DNA of 64,000 nt from Colletotrichum lupini (Eukaryota; Ascomycota; Sordariomycetes; Glomerellales; Glomerellaceae): NCBI RefSeq assembly GCF_023278565.1, contig NC_064679.1, positions 186,001 through 250,000 of the forward strand. The letters run 5' to 3'. The translations under genes were made by a program, and so were the position numbers. Under the pieces are notes generated by a model. It saw only the letters and a list, made by a program, of their open reading frames with translations. It ran no database searches and was not told the DNA's origin. Shown one piece after another: positions 45,551 through 57,054 of the stretch; position 1 is the first letter of the stretch, and the number at the start of each line of letters is the position of its first letter.

Positions 45551-47883
45551 ATGATGATATACGGGCATCAAGACGTTGATCTCGCGGGTCCCAGTCCAGG
45601 TTCACCGCCAGGTATGACGTCCTCAAAGTCGTCAAAGTCCTCTTCCTTCAAGTCCTTCCATTCCGACGACAATAGCGTCCTGGACGACGTTAGCCATTTT
45701 GAAGAAATCGGTCTAGATGACGATGCTTCTCATTACGACACACAACGCGTTCGCGAGTCCCATTCGAAGCCCTCTCAACCTTACTCGAGATCCTACGCCA
45801 ACGACTTCCGCCCTCCGTCATGGAAACCACCCCATTCCCGCTCTCCGCCGGTGACACGAGACCTCGCGAAGCCTAGAAGCTTAGGTCCCACGGCAGACCT
45901 CGCTCCCCACTCTCGCGGTTCCTCTCGACCCCCTTTCTTGAGCTTGAAGACCGACAGCCACGTTCTCAACCGCCGCAGCCCAAGCGCTGGCCGCCTTCCC
46001 GATCCCCGTCGAAGCCCGGTGAACCCGGTAAACCCTCGAGGTTTCGCGAGCCACTCGACGACTTCCCTTCAATTCCCTCGCAAGAACCGCAGCCCGAGCC
46101 CGAACTTCTCACTATTGCCGAGAGACCCCAATGTACCCCTGAAACCGCGTCGGGGCAGCTGGCAGTCGCAGTCGAACCAAGACAGAAAATCCACATTTGA
46201 GTTGGAAAAAGAGTGCGACGAGGATGACACGGACGACATTCCCGACGGCCTTATTCTCGACAATGTTCCCATCTCTCCTCGACCCAAGCTTGAGCGGACA
46301 CCGAGCAGGCCAACTTCCTCTGGAGCATCTCCTAACCGGCCGCCAAAGGAACGTGTTCGCAGTGTTGGCAACGGAACATCTCCAATCCCAGTTGAGACGG
46401 GATGCCTGCGTTCACCGTCGTGGAAGTCCGACACTGCTCTGTCCTCGATTGGCGAACGTGGCCCTGAACCGCTCAAGACACGGGCAAGAAGCTGGAATCT
46501 CGCACTGGCAGAACTCAATGCCGATGCCAAGGACTTGACGGAGAAGCTCGAGGAGCACTCGGATTATGTGCGTGAAAAGGCCGCTGAAAATGCCAACCCT
46601 ACAGGACGTCACACGTGGAATGGCAAATCTCTCGAACAACACGCCCAGAAGCCCCGCGTCAAGTCCGCTCTTCCCGAACTTCCTTCACTCCGGAGTCAAA
46701 CCAACATCATGATCGACCCACTCCCAGTTTCCAAGGAAAAGGAGGCTGTGCTCAGTCGCACCAGACCATCATGGCTTCCTCCCAAGGATCCCGCGGAAGA
46801 GAAGCGTCATCTGCGTGAATATAAGAAGATGATGGCACGCAGCGCCGAGGCAGATCGCCGCCGTGAGGCTTCGCGTCTCGCGCGGAAATCTTCACGCGAT
46901 CTGAAGGTCGACAGCCTGATGCATATTTGGGAGGACGACATCATTCCGAGATGGACCGACGCAATCCGCGAACGTCGCACCCGTGAGCTGTGGTGGAAGG
47001 GAATCGCTCCGCGCAGCAGAGGTCAGGTCTGGTCCAGGGCCATTGGCAACGAACTTGGCCTGTCGGAAAAGTCCTACAAGGCCGCCCTCGGCCGGTCCCA
47101 GGAGCTCGAGGAGCGAGTCAAGGCTGGCAAGGGCGATTCGGAGGATATCCAGAGAGCCGCATGGCTGTCAGCTATCCGCAAAGACGTGGCCGAACACACA
47201 TGGCAGGATCTTCGAATTTTCCAAGTCGGCGGGCCACTTCACCAGAGCCTCGTTGACGTCCTGTTCGCCTATGCGCTGTACCGGAGCGATATCGGCTACG
47301 TCAAGGGCTGCAACGTAAGTCCATCTCAAGTCTCACAAACATCGTTTGGGGTGCTATCATGAACTAACTCCCTTCGCAGACCGTCGCCGCCCTTCTGTTA
47401 CTGAACCTTCCCTCGCCGTCCGCAACATTTATCGCCCTGGCCAACGTCCTAAACCGCCCGTTGCCTCTGAGCTTTTACTCAGAAGATCCCGGTGCGAAGG
47501 CTTCAGCCTACAACCTCGTGATGCAGACTTTGAGCGTCAAGGCTCCACGTCTTCACGAGCACCTGACCAAAGATATTTCCGAGGGTGACGCAGATTTCTA
47601 CCTCGGCAACTTCTTCATGGGACTCGGAACCACACATCTGGCTATGGACGAAGCCGCTCGCCTGTGGGACGTCTACGTCTTTGAGGGCGATGCGGTCTTG
47701 GTGCGAGCAGCTGTGGCCACGCTCATGCGTCACGAAATGGCACTCCTTGGCGCCAAGTCGGCTGGAGAAGCCAAGAAGCTGGTCGAAAGCAGCGCCAACA
47801 AGGATGGCCGTAAGGCTGTAGTTGGCGACGATGGTGCCGAAGACCAGTGGATGCGATCCGTTCGGGAAGCGGGCAAAGCCTAG
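45551..47883 (+). CDS. TBC (RabGAP-type) domain protein with atypical catalytic motifs
   Basis: Two exons (45551-47314, 47380-47883) encode 755 residues. The first 440 residues are low-complexity, Ser/Pro/Arg-rich and acidic in places, probably disordered and phosphorylated. The TBC domain begins near residue 480 (WWKGIAPRSRGQVWSRAIG) and continues through FQVGGPLHQSLVDVLFAYA, YRSDIGYVKGCN and, in exon 2, TVAALLLLNLPSPSATFIALANVLNRPL. In classical Rab GTPase-activating proteins the Arg finger lies in IxxDxxR and the Gln finger in YxQG. Here the segments read IRKDVAEHTW and YVKGCN, so both fingers appear replaced. The first in-frame ATG is at 45551, after a leader open only from non-ATG codons. 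The role is likely membrane traffic; GAP activity is doubtful. Confidence 0.9.
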
Positions 47884-49277
47884 TCTGTTCCGAACGGTCT
47901 CGTATTGAAAAGTCCTTTTACGCTTGATGAATATTTCGGCATTGGAAAAATACGACATGATCCTAACTGTTTATATCTAATCTCCTGGGCCGGTGTCGTA
48001 CCGGCCCTTCCATCGGAGGTAATCGCACATACAACGGAAAACCAACAGCACTCAACTCAGCTCACATAAGGCAGTCCGCTGCAAGCTGTCTACTAGTGGG
48101 CGTGTATAAAGAGCAACCGGCGTCTGCGGCGCGATGGACATTACCTGTGGGAGCTGGTTTTTTGTAGCAACCCTTTTTGTTTTTTTTCGTCTCTTTACCT
48201 GTACGGGATATATACTATTCTCCTCTGTCGCCTGGAAGTTTCGCAGTGCGCGAGCATCCTCATGGGCAAAGACAGACATTCTTATTGTGGCATGTAGATA
48301 TACAGACGCTGGGCGCCGAGGAACTTGACCATGCGGAACGTGGCAGGCCCGGCTTTCCCTGCGGATAAAACAATGTTCATGTTTCTCCTGGGACGAGAGA
48401 CGATCCCGGATAGAGGATGTAACCTGTATTGGTTCTACACCGTCGTCGTGTAGGGGCGCGTCGTTTACCCCGTAAGACAGACGACCCAGGGGTTGGATTT
48501 TAGCATCAAACATTTTCTGGCGTCGCTAGCGATCCGCATCTTGCTTTATTTTCTTGAACCGGGCGGGGTTCATGGCTTTATTTTTTCCCCAGAGCAGAGG
48601 TGTCGATCACCTCTTTGATATCCCATTCGTATCATAGTCGTATTGTAGAAGAACCCATGTGTGCTAGTATTACAACTCAAATCTGCGTCTATGGTCCATC
48701 CAGACAGTGAGACAATCGTGACAACTACTGTGACGTAGCTTTACAAGGACTATCACAAGGTCTTTCACAAGGCAAATATGACTTGTCAAAGACTTCATCT
48801 GAGCTAAGATATACTTCGATGTTATGTGACGTTCGATTACCATTGGCTCTACAAGAGTATCGTCCATCTCGCATATCAAGCAGGATCCCTTGGGCTGTAT
48901 CGTCGTGTATGCCATCACCGAGATACCCCCAAACATTTAGTCACGATAGACATCATGAACAGCTTGACTTCAGCTGCACTCACGAGCGTCATGCAATACG
49001 TGTGTCTTCAAATCCGTGAATTAACCTTCCTGTGCAGATGCCTCAACCTCACCTAACCGCCCAAATGGGAAAACAACTGGGAAAGGCTTGTTGTGACGGG
49101 CCCCCTTTAGACTTTTCACTCCTCATCATGGCCCCCTTTTTGGCTACTTTTTCCAGGAACTGCGACGACAACTTGTGGGCGGACGATGGCTGGTTTGCTT
49201 CCGTCCTCATCTAAAAAACACAACGAAAAATATCACCCAACCTCTCCATGTGTCATCTCTTGCCTTAGCTAACCCTT
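47884..49277. other. Convergent intergenic region, no gene seen
   Basis: The TBC gene and the eIF3b gene end facing each other across 1.4 kb. It holds their 3' flanks and T-rich patches (for example gttttttttcg near 48179). No coding exon or RNA gene is supported. Confidence 0.5.
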
Positions 49278-51660
49278 TTAGTTGACAATCTCCTCCGTCT
49301 CCTCGAGAACCTCCTCCACAATCTCCTCAATGATCTGCTCCTCGCCCTCGCTGGCCTGCGTCTTCTGGGAGAGGAGGTAGGCGACAATGTCCAAGGGCAG
49401 GCCGAGGTCCTTGCGCTCCTCGGCGACCTCCTCCTCGATGGACTCGCGCCAGGCGACCCACTCGGCGAGCTGGCGACGGCGGGCCTCGACGACCTCGCGG
49501 TCGGCAGAGGCACCACGGTCCATATCCTCCTGCTCGAAGACGCGACTGTACTCGCGCAGGTTCTTGCGGATCTGCTTCTGCTCCTCCTTGGTGAGCAGCG
49601 TCGGGGGGCGAGGGCGCCACGCGAGCTGCTTGAACTTCTCGACGGGCTCCTCGCGGAGAGCCTCACCCTTGAAGTCGTAGATGTGGTATCCGTTTTCCAT
49701 CTATAGTCCGTTTCGTTAGTAATTGCGTTCATTTGGTCAGGGAAAAAGCATGACCACATACAGAGTGCTTCCAGGCGGAGGCCCAGGTGGCGACGAAACG
49801 TCCTGAGGGGTCCCACTCAATGTCGGTGACACCGTAGTGGTCACCAGTGTTCATGAGCTGGATGTTGGCGGTCAGGTCCTTGTCTGACTCGGGCTTCTCA
49901 CCCTCAAAGTCGAGGTCGAAGAAGTCAAGGTCGGAGCTCTGCTGGTTGTGGACGGTGGCGATAACGACGAATCTACCGCGGGGGGACCAGTAGATGGCAT
50001 TGCTGTTCTTCTTCTCCAGGGTGCGGAGGTGCTTGAAGTTACCAACGACGTTGCCCTTGGCCTTCTCGGGGCAGAAGAAGGAGACGGAGGTCTTGGGGGC
50101 GACGGCGACAGCGCCGACGGGCTCCGTTGTCGTGATGATGACGAATCTGTCACCCTTGGGCTCCCAGGCAAAGTTAATGACTGTGTCCTTGATGGTGTCG
50201 ACAACCTCGACGGGAACGCCCTTCTCCTTGATGCGGAAGATCTCGAGAGTGGTGGCCTGGGACTTCTTGGACTTGGAGTGACGATCGACCTTGACGCAGA
50301 GGTATGAGGCATCGGATTGCCAGTGGAGCTTTGCGTCAGAGACGCTGAAGAGGGGCAGTTGACGGACAACCTCCTTGCTGGGGATGCTCATAAGACCAAC
50401 CTTGGCGGGGTTGCTGCCAATTTCGGGTGTCCAGTAGGTAAGAAGCTGCTCATATGTCTTGATACCATCTCTTTGGACGCTAGCCGGGGCCCAGTCGAAC
50501 TCCATGATACCCTCGATCTTGATGGAAGTCTTGTCGAGGAGGTTCATGCGGGGGAGCTCGTAGACGGAGATACCGGTCTGGTAGTTGAGACGCGCGACGT
50601 ACTTGTCATCGGCGGACCACTTGAAAGCGGGCCAGAGCAGCTTGCGCTGCTTCGCCTCGTCCATACCCTCCATATCCAGGTTGGCGAAGGAACGAATGGG
50701 CTTGCCAGACTCGACACTCCAGATAACGTAGTTCTTGCCATCATCATCGACAGACAAGGCCGGGTGGCCCTCGTCGGGGATGGAGATGGGGCGAGCAGAC
50801 CATGTCACCAGGTACTTCTCGGAAGGAGACCAGTCGACAAAGGTGACAAAGGGGTGAGGGAAACGCTTCTGCCTTGACCATGACGGGCCACCCCAAGTCT
50901 GAACACCCTGGGCGTGGACCGAGGTGAGGTAGGTTCCCTGTGGTGACCAGCGGATGAAGCTGTCTGTCCAGTTTTGACGGTCAACAACGTTCTCGGGGAC
51001 GTCCTTCTCGTTGTTCCAGAAGACGCCAACGGTGTCGCCGCGGTACATGGCGAACTGGTCTCTTCCACGTCCGCTAGGGTCCTTCATGAATGATCTCAGG
51101 TGCTCGGTCTCGGTGAACTCCTCAATGTGAGGCGGGGTGTACTCCTCGTGGACCTTGCCTTCGCGGCCGTAGCGGTCGACATCGGTGAGCTTGTTGACGC
51201 GGAGGGTGTGCTTCTTGTCGAGAGGGACCTGGTCGAGTCCACGAACGGCAGCGGCGGCTTCGCTGGGGGAGGAGTACTCGACAAAGGCAAATCTGAGCGG
51301 TCATCGTCAGCATCGCTGTCTTGTCTCGAGCGCGATCTCCATCTCTCTGGGTCAGATCCGAGACGGGGATCCACTAGACCAAACGTACCTCAGCGACTTT
51401 CCATTGTCGCCCATGGGCATGTAAATCAGATCCTCTCTCGTCTTTCCAACAGAGTTCAGCTTCTTCAGCAAGAACTTGACCAGCTTGGGCTTCTGGTCCT
51501 CATTGACTTCGGGAAGGCCATCGATGACCACGAAGGTGTCGTATCCCTGCTCCAGCTGAACCTCGTACTTCTCGCGCAGGTCGGAGATGTCGATCTCCTC
51601 CTCATCGTACTCGTCGTCGTCGAGATCTGCCTCGCGCAGATGGTCGAAAGAAGGCGCCAT
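49278..51660 (-). CDS. PRT1: Translation initiation factor 3 subunit b (PRT1-like)
   Basis: Three exons on the minus strand (51660-51389, 51292-49762, 49700-49278) join to 741 residues, the usual fungal eIF3b length. An acidic N-terminus precedes an RNA-recognition motif (VVIDGLPEV, then [17 protein letters not shown]). The middle is a WD-type beta-propeller with repeated W-S-P and D-W motifs ([43 protein letters not shown]). The C-terminus is a helical, charged tail ([16 protein letters not shown] and a Glu-rich end) that contacts other eIF3 subunits. The protein is a scaffold of eIF3 on the 40S ribosome, needed for start-codon selection. The Met at 51660 opens a well-conserved N-terminus. 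It shares a promoter with the chaperonin gene. Confidence 0.96.
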
Positions 51661-52624
51661 GATTGCGACGACTGGATCAGTCAACAGTCGAGGTGTGGCG
51701 GTTGTGAATTCTTCGGATCGGGGGACGGAAGGGGAAGGGGGTGCGTGTCTCTCGGCGAGGAAGCGTTGCGATGGCCTTTCTGTGGTGGGAAGGAAAAAAA
51801 GAGGTGCCAAATAGAGTGGGGTTGGGGTGGCTTTCGAGTGGTTGAAAAGTGCCCCGCGATTTTCTCGGTTTTTTTGTGAGGGTTTGCGGCTTGCGGAGCG
51901 CTTCAATGTGGCTCTGGGTGCAGGGCAAATTCGGTGCAAACTCTACGAAACGGCTCTGGAGATTTGGATGCTAGCGGCTTATCGACTGGATGGATTTCAC
52001 GTCTTGAAAGGGAGTTCTACAGGGGGTGGCAAAGGGGACCAAACAACTATCGCGCACACAATTTGGACCTCGTTTTGGAAAGTTTTTGGTGATATGGCAC
52101 ATTCGTGTGGGCTGGATTATTCGGTTGTTCCGGCCCCGAGAAAGCCCCTCGCTACTGCCTGGGGCCTTGGGTAAGGTACTTCAATACCTCGTCGCAACGG
52201 CCACCTCTAGGAGAGTCACGTGTGGATTCTGCCGGCCGTCACCGTCAGGTACACTTTCCCAATCGGACTGCTTCAGGGTCACGTCTCTCACCGCCCAGAG
52301 AAGCTCCCGCCATAAGAAGTACCCCGCCAGGTGCCCATTGCTGCCATGAGCGCGCACTGACCACTAGTAATTGCTACAGTGGAGGATGGACGTCTGTAGA
52401 AACACCACAGCAGCTCTGCTTCGCTGACCACACTGCCTGGAAGCTCCTGCCCAGCACACCCCACTTCGCCAGGCTGAACCCCCCCAAATTTTCTACGACG
52501 ATTTTCTCGGTGAAGCTCTCCCAAGGCTGAGGATTGTACAACCCAGATACCTTTGCTTTCCCCCCACCCACCCAGTCACCGATTCGACTTTCGATACAGA
52601 GTGTCTGCATAATACACATTCACC
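51661..52624. promoter_or_regulatory. Shared divergent promoter of eIF3b and CCT2
   Basis: 964 bases separate the two divergent start codons. A CACGTG E-box lies at 52217-52222. Pyrimidine-rich tracts lead to each ATG. Both genes serve protein synthesis and folding, so joint growth-linked control is plausible but inferred. Confidence 0.55.
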
Positions 52625-54440
52625 ATGGTTCGTCTCAAACACCTATACCCCCTTGGGTGTGGCCCAAGATGCTAACAAATGGGTGCCCCTCCAGTCGTCC
52701 TTCAGCCCGACACAAATCTTCGAGGACGGAACTACCGAGGAGAAGGGTGAGAATGCCCGTCTCTCCGCCTTCGTTGGCGCCATCGCCGTCGGTGACCTCG
52801 TCAAGAGCACTCTCGGCCCCAAGGGTATGGACAAGATTCTGCAGTCTGCGTATGTTGAACCCCGCCAAATTCAATAACCCCCCATTTACCGCCTTGATCC
52901 ACTGACATGGCTGACAAACGTCCAGATCGACTGGCGAGATCATGGTCACGAACGACGGCGCTACCATTCTGAAGTCCATTGCCCTCGACAACGCGGCGGC
53001 CAAGGTGCTGGTGAACATCTCCAAGGTCCAGGACGATGAAGTCGGTGATGGTACCACCTCCGTTGCCGTCCTTGCGGCGGAGCTTCTGCGCGAAGCTGAG
53101 AAGCTCGTCGACAAGAAGATCCACCCCCAGACCATTATCGAGGGATACCGGATAGCAAGCCAGGCCGCCCTCAAGGCCCTGAAGGAGTCAGCCGTCGACC
53201 GCAGCAACACTCCCGAGGCATTCAGAAAAGACCTGCAGGCCATTGCCCGCACAACCCTCAGCTCCAAGGTCCTGGCCCAGGACCGCGACCATTTCTCCAA
53301 GCTCGCCTGCGATGCCGTGCTGCGACTCAAGAACTCCTCCGACCTGAGCCATATCCAAATCATCAAGAAGGCCGGTGGCAAGTTGAGCGACTCGTACCTC
53401 GACGAGGGTTTCATTCTCGACAAGAAAATTGGTGTCAACCAGCCCAAGCGCCTCGAGAAGGCCAAGATCCTGGTCGCCAACACCTCTATGGACACAGACA
53501 AGATCAAGATCTTTGGCGCTCGCGTCAAGGTGTCAACGACGAGCAAGCTGGCCGACCTCGAGAAGGCCGAGAAGGAGAAGATGAAGGCAAAGGTGGAGAA
53601 GATTAAGTCGCACGGCATCAACTGCTTCATCAACAGACAACTCATCTACAACTGGCCCGAGCAGCTTTTCACGGACGCCGGCATCATGTCTATCGAGCAC
53701 GCCGATTTTGATGGTATTGAGAGATTGGCGTTGGTGACGGGCGGTGAGATTGCCTCAACTTTTGACCACCCCGACCAGGTCAAGTTGGGACAATGCGAGC
53801 TTATTGAGGAGGTCATCATTGGCGAGGACACCTTGATCAAGTTCTCTGGTGTCGCTGCTGGCGAGGCATGCACCATTGTGCTGCGTGGTGCCACAGATCA
53901 GCTTCTGGACGAGGCAGAGCGCAGTCTGCACGACGCGCTTGCCGTCCTGTCACAGACGGTGAAGGAGCCATGGACCACTCTGGGTGGTGGATGTGCTGAG
54001 ATGGTTATGGCCAAGGCTGTCGAGGGTGCCGCCACTCGCGTTGAGGGCAAGAAGCAGATGGCTGTCAGCAGCTTTGCGACTGCGCTGCGCCAGCTGCCCA
54101 CCATTTTGGCCGACAACGCAGGTCTCGACTCTGGCGAGCTTGTGGCCCGTCTGAGAAAGGCGATTTACGACGGCATGACGAATTATGGTTTGGACCTGCT
54201 GTCGCCCGGCGGTGGTATCACCGACATGCGCGACTTGGGTGTCGTTGAGAGTTACAAGCTGAAGAGAGCGGTTGTTTCGTCTGCCAGTGAGGCAGCAGAG
54301 GTACGTGCCATACCCGCCTAGCAACGCCTTTGGTTTTGATTGAGAGATGATGTCCGGGATGAATGACTAACACACAGTAGCTTCTTCTCCGCGTAGACGA
54401 CATCATTCGCGCTGCTCCTAGACAACGGCAGCGCGCTTAA
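52625..54440 (+). CDS. CCT2: T-complex protein 1 subunit beta (CCT2 chaperonin)
   Basis: Exons 52625-52627 (only the ATG), 52695-52849, 52926-54300 and 54381-54440 join to 530 residues, the family length. The group II chaperonin signatures are present: [12 protein letters not shown], the ATP-binding [10 protein letters not shown], and [12 protein letters not shown] with the catalytic Asp. The beta-subunit identity rests on [61 protein letters not shown] and the GGGCAEM nucleotide loop. The protein folds actin, tubulin and WD proteins as part of the eight-subunit TRiC ring in the cytosol. The last intron ends in cacacagtag: only the second AG gives the conserved tail [14 protein letters not shown], since the first would leave a TAG stop at once. 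Confidence 0.96.
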
Positions 54441-57054
54441 ATGACATGCCAGTGATGGCAGCACATGAGGGTTTTCTCGGCAGGAATGGGAGGTCAAGAG
54501 AGAGCAAGAAAAAAGTCATATTCGCATGTTGACGTTGGGTCAAAAGACAAAAAGTGAATACCATAGACCGGAGGGGATCAATCTTGGGCTGAATGAATCA
54601 ATGGCAGTGTCATGAATGATTTGAGCGTCCATTGGTGGATTTCGATGATTGCAGCGTGACTTGACAGGATGTCGACACTATTTGTGATGGCCGAATAAGG
54701 TGGTATTCACAGATTTGATGCTCCCGATGAGAGCAAGAGACCGGCATCGGACAAGACGAGGTCAGGAGCTGACATGTGGCTGAAATGTGAGGCTTCCTTC
54801 GTCTTACCGTATCGGACGGTAAGGTATGGTGTATATCTTGCATGGGAAAGATGCGGCTTAGAATTGGACGACAATAAGCTTTGCGGTGCCGTTGGCTGGC
54901 GAGGAAGAGGAAGGTTTCCTTGTGCATGATCGACGCGGAAAGCCGATGACAGCTAGGGGTACCACGGTAATTGAAATAGGCAGAAGGATTAATGACTTGA
55001 TTTCTCCGCACGACATTGGTTGAGAAGTTGAGTTTCTGGGTGTCCGTGCAAGTTGCAAAAGTGCCAGGAACTCGTGTTTGTATCAGCAAATGAATGATGA
55101 GTTCTTGGAGTTTCGTCCTTCCATCCTTTGCGCTCATGACATCCGAACTCTGGCCAACGTCGTTCATCTCAATCTTGCCAGCCGTACTAGCATTCCTTTC
55201 CGTCTCTTGTATTCTCCCGAAACTACGGCTCCGGATTTCTGGGCCAAGAAAGATGAGAAAAGGATGGCAGCATTGAAGGTCAGGTCCACCGGGCCCGTAG
55301 ATCGGAATGTCGAGGGATGGAGCCGGAGGGCAAGCATTGTCCATGAGTCGCAATGATTCCGTTCTTTTTTCTCCACACACAACCACAGCCGCTTTCACCA
55401 ATGACCAATATGTGCGGTACGAGGTACACGTACGACTGTGGCCGTGCAGAAAGCATCCCTCCGGATCGAAGTCAGGAGTAAGGCGTACGAAGTAAGGATT
55501 CGACTCTTATTCCTATTCTCTCTGCCGGTTCCAATTACTTGGGCATGGCTTGATGAACCCGTCAGCTAAGGTAAGGTACGGACCTAAGTACTTACGCATC
55601 CCGCTCCTGGGAAAGCCACATCAACCGTTACAGAAAGCTGCGCCCATGACGCCATGCTTTCGTCTGTTTGTGTTTCCCGTTTTTTTCCCCCTGGTACTCC
55701 ATACTCCGTACGACTTCTTCGTGTTCTTCAACCCCAGTATACAAACGGCCCCGTTTGTACGCAGTCTCTGTAGCGAAGCGACAACACAGGTCCAGGCCCA
55801 GGCCCAGGCCAAGGCCCATAAGCATCCCAACCCGTCGCGTCCAACGCCACGTTCCTTGGACGACCATTGACCATGGACCAGTGTCCAACACGATACGGGC
55901 CAGAGAGTCGGAGAGACTACTACCTATTCCGTACCAGACGGGGATTTGCAGCTTCCAACCAAGGTTCTTGGTGCACCCTCGTGTGTGGACCGGCTGTACG
56001 GCACAATGACGGTAGAATGCTACGCCGTACTGGACGGGAGGCCCGCTAGAACATGATTGGCCCGTACCTTGGTCAGAGATAGAAAGAAGGCACAGCAAAC
56101 GCTGGATGGACTCTCCCAGCCCCTCCAAGTTCCCCGAGTCCTAACTAAAGGGTGAGAAAGAGGAAAGGTTTGGCACTTGGCAGTCGTCGTTGGTGCCATG
56201 GTGGTTGCTTGCTTCCCTTCCCGTCTGCTTGTTTGCCTCGTGTTACCTACCTTACCTACCTCTCTGTAATTACCTTACACAGCAATCAAAGCAATTAAGT
56301 GCCTCATTCGATACGTCTTGGGTGTGTGTAGCGACAGTAGCGACTGCAGCCAAGCAGGCCCCCCATTGCCCCAAGATACCAGATACCTTAGTATTACCTG
56401 ATAGTCTCCGTATCGAAGTATCCCATCGGGTGGACGTCTCTGTTTGTCACTCGTGTGTGTGTCGGGCGTACGCTAGCCATTCTTCAGAAAGCACTATCCT
56501 CGAGCCGGCCTTGTCTTGCATGTTTCTTCTATTCCTTCTTCCCCCATTCCCCCATTCCCCCCCGTCTTTGTCCTTGTTCCCTCTCTTCCATTTCTCTATT
56601 TCTGATCTTGGCTTGGTTCAGCTTTGACCTTGCTTTAGCCTTAAATCCCTCCGTCAGCTTACCTACCTACAAGTACTTACCTCCCCTTGGGTTGTCTTGT
56701 CACCTTGCCTGCCGCTTCCATCCTTTTCATAGGCGCGCGCCGCGACACCACACTAAAGCAAAGTCCTGTTTGCCTCGGAGTGTAGGAATTAGACCAAGGA
56801 ACGTCATGGTCGCATTGGACTTTGCTTACCTCACAGTAGCATGATCCTTTTGGCATTCTTCTTTGGTTCTTCTTCGCGCATCCCAGATCACTTCCCCGTC
56901 ATGAATTTATCCCGTTACATCTGGAGTCGACGTCTCTCTGCTTGCCAAGCCGGCGCTGGGTAGGGCAAGTTGACAAAGGCCGATGGCGGCCCCGCTGAAG
57001 AGACATGGCATCTTGGCGGCTTGGTGAGTAAACGCCCTCATTCCTTGCTGCACT
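54441..57054. other. Intergenic region before the GT90 gene, no gene supported
   Basis: Holds an 18-base near-palindrome ACAAACGGCCCCGTTTGT at 55741-55758 and a short CCAGGC tandem run near 55792-55815. Further right it is pyrimidine-rich with repeated TACCTACC words (about 56240-56280 and 56655-56690), as in fungal promoters. A 263-codon frame at 54610-55401 on the minus strand lacks any recognisable feature. Confidence 0.45.

Noticed and set aside
50317..50877. Plus-strand frame of 186 codons inside eIF3b
   Set aside because: Antisense shadow of the WD-propeller exon.
51100..51879. 259-codon plus-strand frame across the eIF3b start
   Set aside because: It is the antisense of real eIF3b exons, open because of their codon bias.
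54610..55401. 263-codon open frame on the minus strand
   Set aside because: No motif, no plausible composition and no splice-linked neighbour; it fits chance in a GC-balanced intergenic region.
56983..57023. Upstream first exon of the GT90 gene (ATG at 56983 with GTGAGT donor)
   Set aside because: Every downstream AG tested gives a stop or the wrong frame.
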